DNA of 49,636 bases from an uncultured Bacteroidales bacterium (lineage in GTDB: Bacteria; Bacteroidota; Bacteroidia; Bacteroidales; UBA932): the NCBI GenBank assembly GCA_944323445.1, contig CALUSM010000020.1:1-49636 (forward strand), written 5' to 3'. This document shows positions 24,252 through 31,961 of the stretch, piece by piece; positions within the stretch are counted from its first letter, which is position 1, and each line of letters begins with the position of its first letter. The translations under genes and the position numbers were made by a program. The notes under the pieces were generated by a model that was given only the letters and a program-made list of their open reading frames with translations, did not search any database and was not told the origin of the DNA.

Positions 24252-26588
24252 TTAAATGTGTTTTGTTAGTTTCAGTATATTCTCATTTCCTTTGCGCTCG
24301 TATTCCACCCGGTCCATAATCTGTTTTACAAGGAATATGCCCAGGCCGCCTATTCCGCGTTCCTCGGCGCTGAGGGTCACGTCGGCATCGCTCTTTGCCA
24401 GTGGATTGAATGGTATTCCGCGGTCGTATACGGTGTAGGTTATATCATTGCGGTGCCTGGTGAACTTGACGGTTATGCGGTGTCCCGTCTCGCCCTTGGG
24501 GTAGGCATAGAATATGACGTTGGACACGGCTTCCTCCAGGGCGAGGTTGATGCTCATTGTGAGGGCCTGGTCCGCGCCGGCCATGCCGCATGTCTGCTCT
24601 ACGAAAGCGCTGAGCTTTTTCAACTCGCAGACTTGGTTGTCGATGCTGAGGATTCTGGTGTCACTGCTGTCCATGGTGTCGCTTCCTGTGTATTTAATTG
24701 CGAGTATGGTCATGTCATCGCTCTGTGCCGCTTTGCCGACGTGCCGCTCCACGTCGGAGTAGATGCCGGAAACAATGTCGGAGGTGTTCTTGCCTTTCTG
24801 GGTGGCGACGGAGGCCATGAGGCGCTCCTCTCCGTAGAGTTCCCTGCTTGTGTTTTCGGCCTCTGTCAGTCCGTCGGTATAGAGGACGAGGGTGGAACCG
24901 GCCGGCAGCTGGAAATCCCCGTCGCTGTATGCGAAGTCGTGGAAGAATCCAATGGGCAGATTGGGCTCCGGGCTGAGCTTGGTTACGGTCCCGTCGGGCG
25001 AGAGGATTATCGGCGGGTTGTGTCCTGCGTTGCAGTAGGTTATGTGCCCGTTGCGCAGGTCCAGTATTCCTGTGAAGAAAGTGACGAACATGTTGGCGTC
25101 ATTGGTCTCGGAGATGGCCGCGTTGATGGCCGAGACTATTGCCCCGGGGTCGTCCGTGGTGGCGGATATCGAGCGGAAATGGCTGCGGGTGACGGCCATC
25201 AGCAGGGATGCCGGCACGCCTTTCCCGGACACGTCTCCTATGGCGAAGAACAGCCGTCCGTCTTGTATGAAGAAGTCGTACAGGTCTCCGCCTATTTCCC
25301 TGGCGGGGTTGAGGATAGCGTAGATGTCCACATCGTCCCGTTCAGGGAATGGAGGAAATATCTTGGGTACCATGCCCATCTGTATCTCCCTTGCTATGTT
25401 CAGTTCGCTCTCGATGCGCTCCTTGGCGGCGGTGGTGCGCTGCAGCCGTTCCAGATAGGAGGACAGGGAATACTGCATTGCAGAGAATGATCTGCACAGG
25501 CGTCCGACCTCGTCATTTCCGGACAAGGGCGGCAGGGAAGAGTAGAAGTCTCCCTCGGCTATCTTGTCGGCGGCACCTGCCAGCAGGGTCAGGGGACGGG
25601 TGGCTTTGCGGATGGTCATGCCGATGACCAGCGTAAGGATAATGACGGTCACCACCGCTATAACGGCCATCGTCCTTGATATCCGGTACACCCCGGAGAA
25701 GATGTCGCTTTCAGGACAGACAGTGGCTATGCTCCAGCCGTTGGATTTAACGGGGGTGAAAAATATCATGGACGGTTCCCCGTCGAGGGTTATTTTCTCC
25801 ATGCCGGTCTCTCCGTTGATCATTCTCTGTCCGGTCTTCTCAAGTGAGCTGTTGCCGGTGAGAACGGCCTGGGTGAAAATGGTCTCGTTGATTATGAATT
25901 CAGGGTCAGGGTGTACGATGTAGTTGGCGGCCTTGCCTAGCAGGAAGTTGTAGGAATGCTCATAGAGCTTGATGCTGTCTATCGTGCGGGTAATCCAGTC
26001 TGTCTCCAAGCTGGCGCATAAAGCTCCGATGAAACGGCCGTCCTTGTCTTTCAGAGGAATGGAGTAAGAGCACAGGGACAGCTTTTCCCAGACCCGGTCT
26101 ATGTAGGGGTCTGTCCAGTAGCTTTGTCCCGTGCAGCGCGGTATCACATACCAGTCGTAGTAGATGTAATCGTAAAAATCCTTGTGGATTATGAATGATT
26201 TCACTGAGTCTTCAGTCCTGATGGCGTAGGCGGTGAACCGTGGCATGTCCCGGTACAGGTATGGTTCGAGGGATACGGCTATGTCCGTCAGATGGGGAGT
26301 GTTGGTCAGGATACTGCTGATGAGGCTGAGGAACTCGGTTGTGTCACTGTTGTTCATTGCCAGTTTTTCGGCTATGGGCGCAGAGTTCTCCATTGTGACG
26401 GACACAGGGTCCAGAACGTTCTCCATCTCCAGTTTAAGAGCCTTGATCTGGCTGTATGCGTTGGTGACGGCTTCTTTCTGCACCAGGCTGTAGCTGAGTC
26501 TGTATACTGTCAGTGCGGTGACAATGAACAGAAGAGCCGTCAGCAGGATGACGTATATACTGATTTTATTTGCAAATGACTTCAGCAT
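24252..26588 (-). CDS. Membrane sensor: dCache-HAMP-SpoIIE phosphatase with fused RsbW-like kinase domain
   Basis: A 778-residue protein. A membrane helix (about 10-30) is followed by a periplasmic double-Cache sensor (about 40-295, with YDWYVIP...SYWTDPYID typical of dCache), a second helix (about 305-325), a HAMP domain (about 326-380), and a short coiled linker. A PP2C/SpoIIE phosphatase follows (about 400-635: GGDLYD with metal Asp435, GDVSGKG, TDG, and DD at 624-625). Last is a GHKL ATPase of the RsbW type (about 645-778: EEAVSN N-box, DRGIPFNP, GIGGLGI). Catalytic residues of both enzymes are present. It sits 5 bases after an orphan substrate-binding protein gene and 4 bases before the STAS gene, suggesting a ligand-controlled partner switch. 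Confidence 0.93.
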   Translation of the reverse strand: MLKSFANKISIYVILLTALLFIVTALTVYRLSYSLVQKEAVTNAYSQIKALKLEMENVLDPVSVTMENSAPIAEKLAMNNSDTTEFLSLISSILTNTPHLTDIAVSLEPYLYRDMPRFTAYAIRTEDSVKSFIIHKDFYDYIYYDWYVIPRCTGQSYWTDPYIDRVWEKLSLCSYSIPLKDKDGRFIGALCASLETDWITRTIDSIKLYEHSYNFLLGKAANYIVHPDPEFIINETIFTQAVLTGNSSLEKTGQRMINGETGMEKITLDGEPSMIFFTPVKSNGWSIATVCPESDIFSGVYRISRTMAVIAVVTVIILTLVIGMTIRKATRPLTLLAGAADKIAEGDFYSSLPPLSGNDEVGRLCRSFSAMQYSLSSYLERLQRTTAAKERIESELNIAREIQMGMVPKIFPPFPERDDVDIYAILNPAREIGGDLYDFFIQDGRLFFAIGDVSGKGVPASLLMAVTRSHFRSISATTDDPGAIVSAINAAISETNDANMFVTFFTGILDLRNGHITYCNAGHNPPIILSPDGTVTKLSPEPNLPIGFFHDFAYSDGDFQLPAGSTLVLYTDGLTEAENTSRELYGEERLMASVATQKGKNTSDIVSGIYSDVERHVGKAAQSDDMTILAIKYTGSDTMDSSDTRILSIDNQVCELKKLSAFVEQTCGMAGADQALTMSINLALEEAVSNVIFYAYPKGETGHRITVKFTRHRNDITYTVYDRGIPFNPLAKSDADVTLSAEERGIGGLGIFLVKQIMDRVEYERKGNENILKLTKHI

Positions 26589-26593
26589 GCTGT

Positions 26594-27559
26594 TTATTTC
26601 CGTTCTTTGACGAAATCTCCGTATTCAATGGGTGAGAGGATGAAGTTGTTGTCCAGAAACACCTTGACTGTAAAGTCAAACTGGGATTTGTCGAGACTGT
26701 AGGATACATCTCCGCTGCTGTTCTCCTGCAGTTTCAGGACAGTGCGCAGCATGAATTCCTGGTTGGCCCTGCTGGTATTTATTCCTGCCTGCCGTATCTG
26801 TTGTGTTATTGTTGCAACGGTCGACCTGAAATTCTTAGGATCACGGACCCACTCCCACCCCCGGATTGTGGCCTGTACGAAACGGTCCACTACGTCCTTA
26901 TGTGCGGCATAGAATTCCTCTGTAGTGTATAGTCCGTCCTCGGGGATGTCATAGCCTTCGTCCCGGAGATAGATAAGATTGTCTTCGGTGAGTTCTATAC
27001 CGGCCATCCTGATCTGGAAGTATTCGTTGTACTCCATCGCCAGCATGGCGTCCACGGCCCCTTCTACGAACGGATATATGTTGGAGAGGATGGAGACCCA
27101 CTCCAGATTGAGTCCGTTGTTGGTGGCAAAGCACATGGCTGCTTCAGAGAATCCGTTGGACCACCGTCCGATACGTTTCCCGTCGAGTTCATGTATGTTT
27201 TTTATAGGAGTCCTGGATATGATCATGCCGGCACTTGTCTGCGAAGTCTGGAGGATATTGACAAGAGGAGTGCCTAGATCCCTGGCTATCAGGGCATCCC
27301 CCAGCATTGACGTGATGATGTCGGCATTGCCTTCCTTTATGGCGTCGGTGCTGGATACGGATTCCTGGTCGTAGATCAGCGTCATGTCTATGCCGGCCTC
27401 GTCGTAGAAGCCGAGGTTGTGGGCCATGATGATACCGGCAAACTGGCACTGGGGCAGCCACTGGATCATGAGGACAACCGAGTCTTTCTGTGCATGTGCA
27501 GGATTCATGGACACATACAGCAGGACTACAGTCATAAGTATAAGACGTAATATTTTCAT
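26594..27559 (-). CDS. Orphan periplasmic substrate-binding protein, NMT1/THI5-like
   Basis: A 321-residue exported protein. The start ATG at 27559 gives a clean signal peptide (MKILRLILMTVVLLYVSMNP, then AHA before the likely cleavage). The mature part matches the NMT1/THI5-like (ThiY, SsuA) periplasmic-binding fold: VVLMIQWLPQCQFAGIIMAHNLGFY, then EAGIDMTLIYDQES, DIITSMLGDALIARD and LDGKRIGRWS. Such proteins bind small molecules such as pyrimidine precursors or sulfonates for an ABC importer. No permease or ATPase of that type is nearby. Instead the next gene, 5 bases on, is a dCache sensor phosphatase, so a sensory role is plausible. The ligand is unknown. A longer frame to 27793 lies in prmC coding sequence and is rejected. 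Confidence 0.87.
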   Translation of the reverse strand: MKILRLILMTVVLLYVSMNPAHAQKDSVVLMIQWLPQCQFAGIIMAHNLGFYDEAGIDMTLIYDQESVSSTDAIKEGNADIITSMLGDALIARDLGTPLVNILQTSQTSAGMIISRTPIKNIHELDGKRIGRWSNGFSEAAMCFATNNGLNLEWVSILSNIYPFVEGAVDAMLAMEYNEYFQIRMAGIELTEDNLIYLRDEGYDIPEDGLYTTEEFYAAHKDVVDRFVQATIRGWEWVRDPKNFRSTVATITQQIRQAGINTSRANQEFMLRTVLKLQENSSGDVSYSLDKSQFDFTVKVFLDNNFILSPIEYGDFVKERK

Positions 27560-27569
27560 GCCTGTAGCT

Positions 27570-28481
27570 TTAAAACCATTTTGTAAAAGCCGCGAATCTG
27601 GGTTTGCCGTGGAAGTCCTCCAGTATCTCCACATCGCTGAATCCACGGCTCTCGAACAGTTCCCGGACCTGATGTCCGTATGCCTCGTTGATCTCGAAGA
27701 AGCATTTTCCTCCCATCTTGACCAAGGCTTCAGCCCATCCTGCCAGGGCCTTGTAGAAACGCAGGGGGTCGCTGTCCGGCACGAACAGCGCATCTTCCGG
27801 CTCGTAGTTCAGCACGTTCGGGGCCATGAAGTCTTTCTCGGACTCACATACATAGGGGGGATTGGATATCAGGATGTCCATTTCCTCGATGTTGGGAAGG
27901 TCCGTGCCGTCTTTCTCTCCGGGAGGTCCTTCCAGTATGTCGGCATGGAAAAATACAGGAGGGTCCGGTACCGGCTGGCGGCAGGATTCGTCCAGGTAGA
28001 TTTTCTGGCTGCGGGCTGTTTCGAGGGCAGCCTCGTCAACATCGAAAGCGAATACCTCCGCAGTGGGAAATGCTGCTGCCAGAGTCCATGCTATGCAGCC
28101 GGAACCGGTCCCGGCATCGAGTATGCGCAGTCCGCGTGTCTCTCCGGAGCTTCTCAGGGCAGAAATGGCCAATCGGCACATCTGGGCTGTCTCGGGCCGG
28201 GGAATGAGGACTGATTCATTGACGCGGAAAGTGTGCCCCTCGAAGTTCTCCTCACCTATGACGTACTGGACAGGCCTGTCTGCGGCCAGCTCGTCGAGGG
28301 CATTCTGTATCCGTACCAGCTCCGGTTTGGGGATGATGACACCAGGCTCGACAGAATACTCGTACGGGGACAGTCCCAGGAAGTGTGAGAGTATGCGGAT
28401 GGAGATCGCCTTGGCCTCACCAGGCGAGTACTGCAGGGCAAGGCTGTCGGTGGCTTTGGTTACGAATTCTTTCCGCGTCAT
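27570..28481 (-). CDS. prmC: Release factor glutamine methyltransferase PrmC
   Basis: A 303-residue SAM-dependent methyltransferase that methylates the GGQ glutamine of peptide chain release factors. Seen: an N-terminal helical domain, RPVQYVIGEENFEGHTFRV, VLIPRPETA, the SAM-binding ILDAGTGSGCIAWTLA, and the glutamine-binding NPPYV motif. Length is slightly above the family average. It lies 3 bases after ddl and 10 bases before the substrate-binding protein gene, inside a continuous minus-strand run. Confidence 0.95.
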   Translation of the reverse strand: MTRKEFVTKATDSLALQYSPGEAKAISIRILSHFLGLSPYEYSVEPGVIIPKPELVRIQNALDELAADRPVQYVIGEENFEGHTFRVNESVLIPRPETAQMCRLAISALRSSGETRGLRILDAGTGSGCIAWTLAAAFPTAEVFAFDVDEAALETARSQKIYLDESCRQPVPDPPVFFHADILEGPPGEKDGTDLPNIEEMDILISNPPYVCESEKDFMAPNVLNYEPEDALFVPDSDPLRFYKALAGWAEALVKMGGKCFFEINEAYGHQVRELFESRGFSDVEILEDFHGKPRFAAFTKWF

Positions 28482-28484
28482 AGG

Positions 28485-29495
28485 CTATTCCTCCCGGTTG
28501 CGGTCTATGATGTCTGTCAGGAAGTCTTCCATGGTCATGCCGGCCTGCCGTACCATCTGGGGTACCAGGCTGGCCTCAGTCATGCCGGGATTGGGATTGA
28601 GTTCCAGAAAATAGGGCTTTCCGTCCACTCCAAGGATGAAGTCCATGCGTACCAGACCGGAGCATCCCAGACGCCGGAATATCCTGACTGCCTCGTCCTG
28701 AATCCTGACCCGCTCGGCCTCTGGCAGGGGGGCAGGGCAGACCTCGCTGCTGGCTCCCTCGTATTTGGCTTCGTAGTCAAAGAATTCTCTCCGTGGAATG
28801 ATTTCTATGAGGGGCAGGGCGCGCGGGCCGTCTCCGCAGTCGTAGACCCCGCAGTCGATCTCCCGGCCGAATACGGACTTCTCGACAATTACCGTGTCGC
28901 TCTCCCTGAATGCTTTCTCCAGGGCGGCGTCCAGCTCTTCGGGGCTGTGTATTTTCGAGACACCGAAACTGGAGCCTCCGCCGCAGGGCTTGACGAAGGC
29001 GGGCAGCCCCACGGCTCCGGTCACCTGGCAGGGGTCATACGGGTCGTCCCGGCGGAGCATGATGTCACCGGCCATGCAGACCCCGCTGTCCCTCAGGTAT
29101 GACTTGCAGGCGTATTTGTCAAAAGAGATTGCGGCGCACAGGGAGGAGCATCCCACGTAACTGATGCCCAGCATGTCGAAGTACGCCTGGAGGCGGCCGT
29201 TCTCCCCGGGGTCTCCGTGGATGATAATGAAGACTTTGTCGAACGATATTCTTTCCCCTCCTTCGGGAGTGAATGAGAAGTCATTGCGGTCTATGGGGTA
29301 TTTCCGTTCCTCTTTCCCGTCCGGGGACGGGAGGACTGCCCACCATCCTCCACGGGTAAGAAGCACCTCGTAGACGGTGCGTCCGGCGTTGTGGAGCCAG
29401 CCGGCCACGCTCTTGCCGCTTTTGACGGAAATTTCCAGCTCTGAGGAGTAGCCTCCGTATACTACTGCCAGCACTTGATCTCGATTAGATTTCAT
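28485..29495 (-). CDS. ddl: D-alanine--D-alanine ligase
   Basis: A 336-residue ATP-grasp ligase making the D-Ala-D-Ala dipeptide of peptidoglycan precursors. Seen: VVYGGYSSELEISVKSG (N-terminal substrate loop), IHGDPGENGRLQAYFDMLGI, PAFVKPCGGGSSFGVSKI (ATP loop), FGREIDCGVYD, and C-terminal FLELNPNPGMTEASLVPQM with the Mg-binding Glu and Asn. The ATG at 29495 gives the family N-terminus (MKSNRDQVLAVVYGG) and lies 19 bases after the PBP1A stop. A longer frame to 29555 overlaps PBP1A and is not credible. Confidence 0.95.
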   Translation of the reverse strand: MKSNRDQVLAVVYGGYSSELEISVKSGKSVAGWLHNAGRTVYEVLLTRGGWWAVLPSPDGKEERKYPIDRNDFSFTPEGGERISFDKVFIIIHGDPGENGRLQAYFDMLGISYVGCSSLCAAISFDKYACKSYLRDSGVCMAGDIMLRRDDPYDPCQVTGAVGLPAFVKPCGGGSSFGVSKIHSPEELDAALEKAFRESDTVIVEKSVFGREIDCGVYDCGDGPRALPLIEIIPRREFFDYEAKYEGASSEVCPAPLPEAERVRIQDEAVRIFRRLGCSGLVRMDFILGVDGKPYFLELNPNPGMTEASLVPQMVRQAGMTMEDFLTDIIDRNREE

Positions 29496-29514
29496 AGTAT
29501 TGTTATTTTGCGGT

Positions 29515-31872
29515 TTACATATTGAAGAATGAGTTCTCGTCCTCGCCGGTGTCATTCAGCGTGTCGTTGTCACTGCCGTCGCACTCAGTGTCGAAATGGA
29601 TTCCTGGAGGGGCGATGAATCGGTCTTCCGCCGAGATTCCGAGTGTGCCGTCATTCATGACTTTCTGCATGAAGAGTCCCCAGATGGGGAGGGCGGTGTT
29701 GGCTCCCTGTCCCTGTGACATGCTCTCGAAATGCACTTGACGGTCCTCGGCGCCTACCCAGACTCCCGCTGTCAGGCCTGGCGTGTAGCCAATGAACCAT
29801 CCGTCGGACTTGTCGTTGGTGGTGCCGGTCTTGCCGGCCACCGGACCTTCCAGACCGTAGCGCCAGCGCAGGCGTGCTCCGGAGCCTTCATTGACCACGC
29901 CTTCCATGAGATTGACCATGAGGTAGGCGGTGGCCTCGCTTACCGCTTCCCTCTTTCTGGGGCTGAATGTGCCCAGCACATTTCCCTCGCTGTCCTCAAT
30001 GCGGGTGACCATCATGGGGTCTATGTGTACACCGCGGCTGGGGTAGGTGTTGTAGGCTCCGACCATCTCCATCAGCGTGATATCGGCCGGTCCGAGGCAG
30101 AGGGAGGGGTAGGGCGCCAGGTAGGATGTGATGCCCAGCTTACGGCACATCTCGACCATGGCGGTGGGACCGAACTGGCGCATCAGGTAGGCGGAGATAT
30201 TGTTGCTGCTCCGTGTCAGTCCCCACTTGAGGGTGACTTCCTTTCCTATGTATTCCAGACGGTCCTCGCTTTCGGGTGTCCAGGTCGTGTCGGCCAGGAC
30301 GAAGGTCTGGGGCACGTTGAGAACCTTGTCGCAGGGGTAGTAGCCTTCCTGCATGGCCAGGGTATAGAGGAACGGCTTGATGGTCGAGCCTACCTGTCGC
30401 TTGCCCTGACGGGCGTTGTCGTATTTGAAATACCGGTAGTCGGGGCCTCCGATGTAGGCCTTGATATGGCCTGTGGAGGGTTCCATGGCTATGAACGAGG
30501 CTCTCAGGAAAGATTTGTACCAGCGTATGGAGTCATCGGGTGTCATGACCGTATCGATGTACCCTGGTGCTTTCCAGGAGAATACCCTCATCTCGGTCTT
30601 CTCCTTGAAAGACCGGTCGATCTCTTTCTCTCCTGCTCCTCTGCTGCGCATGTTGCGGTAGCGGTCGCTCCATTTGCGGGCCTGGGACATGAGCGTCTGT
30701 GTCAGTTCGGCGGGGACCTCCTTGGCGAAAGGACGGTCGGGATTGTCGGCGAGGTCCTCGAAGAACGCCGGCTGCAGGTCTGTGCTCAGGTGCTGCACCA
30801 CAGCCTCCTCGGCATAGCGCTGCATGACAGTGTTGATGGTGGTGTAGATGGTCAGGCCGTCCTTGTCCAGGCTGTACGGGGTGCCGTCAGGCTTGAAGTT
30901 CTTGTTGAGCCATCCGAACAGGGGATCGTTCTCCCACAGATCCAGGTCGGCTCTGTAGTCCTCCACGAAATAGTAGTTGCTACTGACAGGTTCCGACGCG
31001 CTCATGTACTTGCGGAGCATGTCCCTGAAATAGGGTGCCAGGCTGGTGTTGTGGTCCTGCTGCCGGTAGTCCAGGACTATTGGGAGAGCAGTGAGGGAGT
31101 CGGCGTCGGCCTGGGTAATGAACCCGTACTTGCTCATCTGGCTGATCACGTGGTTGCGCCGGGCGATGGATTTGTCGTAGTTGAGCACTGGGTTGAACCT
31201 GGTGGGCTTGTTGACGGCGCCCACCAGGACCGCGCTTTCCTGAAGGTTGAGCCCGATGGGCTCTTTATTAAAAAAGGTGTTGGCGGCTGCCTTGATGCCG
31301 TAGGCGTTGCTGCCGAAGAAGATGGCGTTCATGTACATGGCCATAATCTCGTTCTTGGTGTAGTTGCGCTCGAGCTTTACTGCCGTAATCCATTCCTTGA
31401 ACTTGCTTACAACCAGTCTGAAAGCAGCTTCTCCGGGGAATTTGCCCGTGGCCTCCTCCCTGGGAAAGAGGGTCTTGGCCAGCTGCTGTGTGATGGTGCT
31501 GCCTCCGCCACCGGAGCGTGCGTTGCCCAGGATGATGGTCTTCACTCCGACTCTGGCCAGACTGCGGAAGTCTATGCCGCAGTGCTTGTAGAACCGTACG
31601 TCCTCAGTGGCGACGGCTGCCGATACGATATAGGGAGAGAGCTCATTGTATCCTACGTGGGTGCGGTTCTCGATGTGGTATGTCCCGAGCAGCTTTCCGT
31701 CTTCGGAAATGAGTTCTGTGGCCAGGTAGGTCTTCGGATTCTCCAGCTCCTCGAACGATGGTATCTCCGCGAAGATACCCACTCCGGCAATGAACAGCAG
31801 CAGAACTCCTATGGGAATGAAAACCACGCACCAGACGGCGATTATCAGTCTTCTCTTGGTTTTTTCTTTCAT
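29515..31872 (-). CDS. mrcA: Class A penicillin-binding protein (PBP1A-like)
   Basis: A 785-residue bifunctional peptidoglycan synthase anchored by an N-terminal helix (about 8-34). The GT51 glycosyltransferase domain shows VATEDVRFYKHCGID with the catalytic Glu, GGGGSTITQQLAKTLF, and KNEIMAMYMNAIFFGSNAYGI. The transpeptidase domain shows GSTIKPFLYTLAMQ (Ser/Lys), a SSN motif within LTRSSNNISAYL, and GKTGTTNDKSDGWF. It begins the minus-strand run with ddl and prmC and is divergent from topA. A weak -7-like element (TAACTTCG on the minus strand, 31894-31901) is the only promoter hint. Confidence 0.95.
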   Translation of the reverse strand: MKEKTKRRLIIAVWCVVFIPIGVLLLFIAGVGIFAEIPSFEELENPKTYLATELISEDGKLLGTYHIENRTHVGYNELSPYIVSAAVATEDVRFYKHCGIDFRSLARVGVKTIILGNARSGGGGSTITQQLAKTLFPREEATGKFPGEAAFRLVVSKFKEWITAVKLERNYTKNEIMAMYMNAIFFGSNAYGIKAAANTFFNKEPIGLNLQESAVLVGAVNKPTRFNPVLNYDKSIARRNHVISQMSKYGFITQADADSLTALPIVLDYRQQDHNTSLAPYFRDMLRKYMSASEPVSSNYYFVEDYRADLDLWENDPLFGWLNKNFKPDGTPYSLDKDGLTIYTTINTVMQRYAEEAVVQHLSTDLQPAFFEDLADNPDRPFAKEVPAELTQTLMSQARKWSDRYRNMRSRGAGEKEIDRSFKEKTEMRVFSWKAPGYIDTVMTPDDSIRWYKSFLRASFIAMEPSTGHIKAYIGGPDYRYFKYDNARQGKRQVGSTIKPFLYTLAMQEGYYPCDKVLNVPQTFVLADTTWTPESEDRLEYIGKEVTLKWGLTRSSNNISAYLMRQFGPTAMVEMCRKLGITSYLAPYPSLCLGPADITLMEMVGAYNTYPSRGVHIDPMMVTRIEDSEGNVLGTFSPRKREAVSEATAYLMVNLMEGVVNEGSGARLRWRYGLEGPVAGKTGTTNDKSDGWFIGYTPGLTAGVWVGAEDRQVHFESMSQGQGANTALPIWGLFMQKVMNDGTLGISAEDRFIAPPGIHFDTECDGSDNDTLNDTGEDENSFFNM

Positions 31873-31908
31873 TTTTTGTCAAATAAATTCGTGCGAAGTT
31901 AGAAAATT

Positions 31909-31941
31909 TTTGGTTTTTCTCTCACTTTATCCTTTACTTTG
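31909..31941 (+). promoter_or_regulatory. Putative topA promoter
   Basis: TTTG at 31909-31912, 21 bases, then TTACTTTG at 31934-31941, which differs from TAnnTTTG only at its second base. The topA ATG at 31962 lies 20 bases downstream of the -7 element. The spacing fits the Bacteroidota pattern approximately. Confidence 0.4.
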
Positions 31942-31961
31942 CACGTTCATTTAACGGAGAT

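Noticed and set aside
27560-27793. An N-terminal extension of the substrate-binding protein
   Set aside because: It overlaps prmC in another frame, and the signal peptide begins cleanly at 27559.
29731-31902. A 723-codon open frame on the plus strand across PBP1A
   Set aside because: Antisense shadow of a well-supported penicillin-binding protein; composition is low-complexity-like and there are no motifs.
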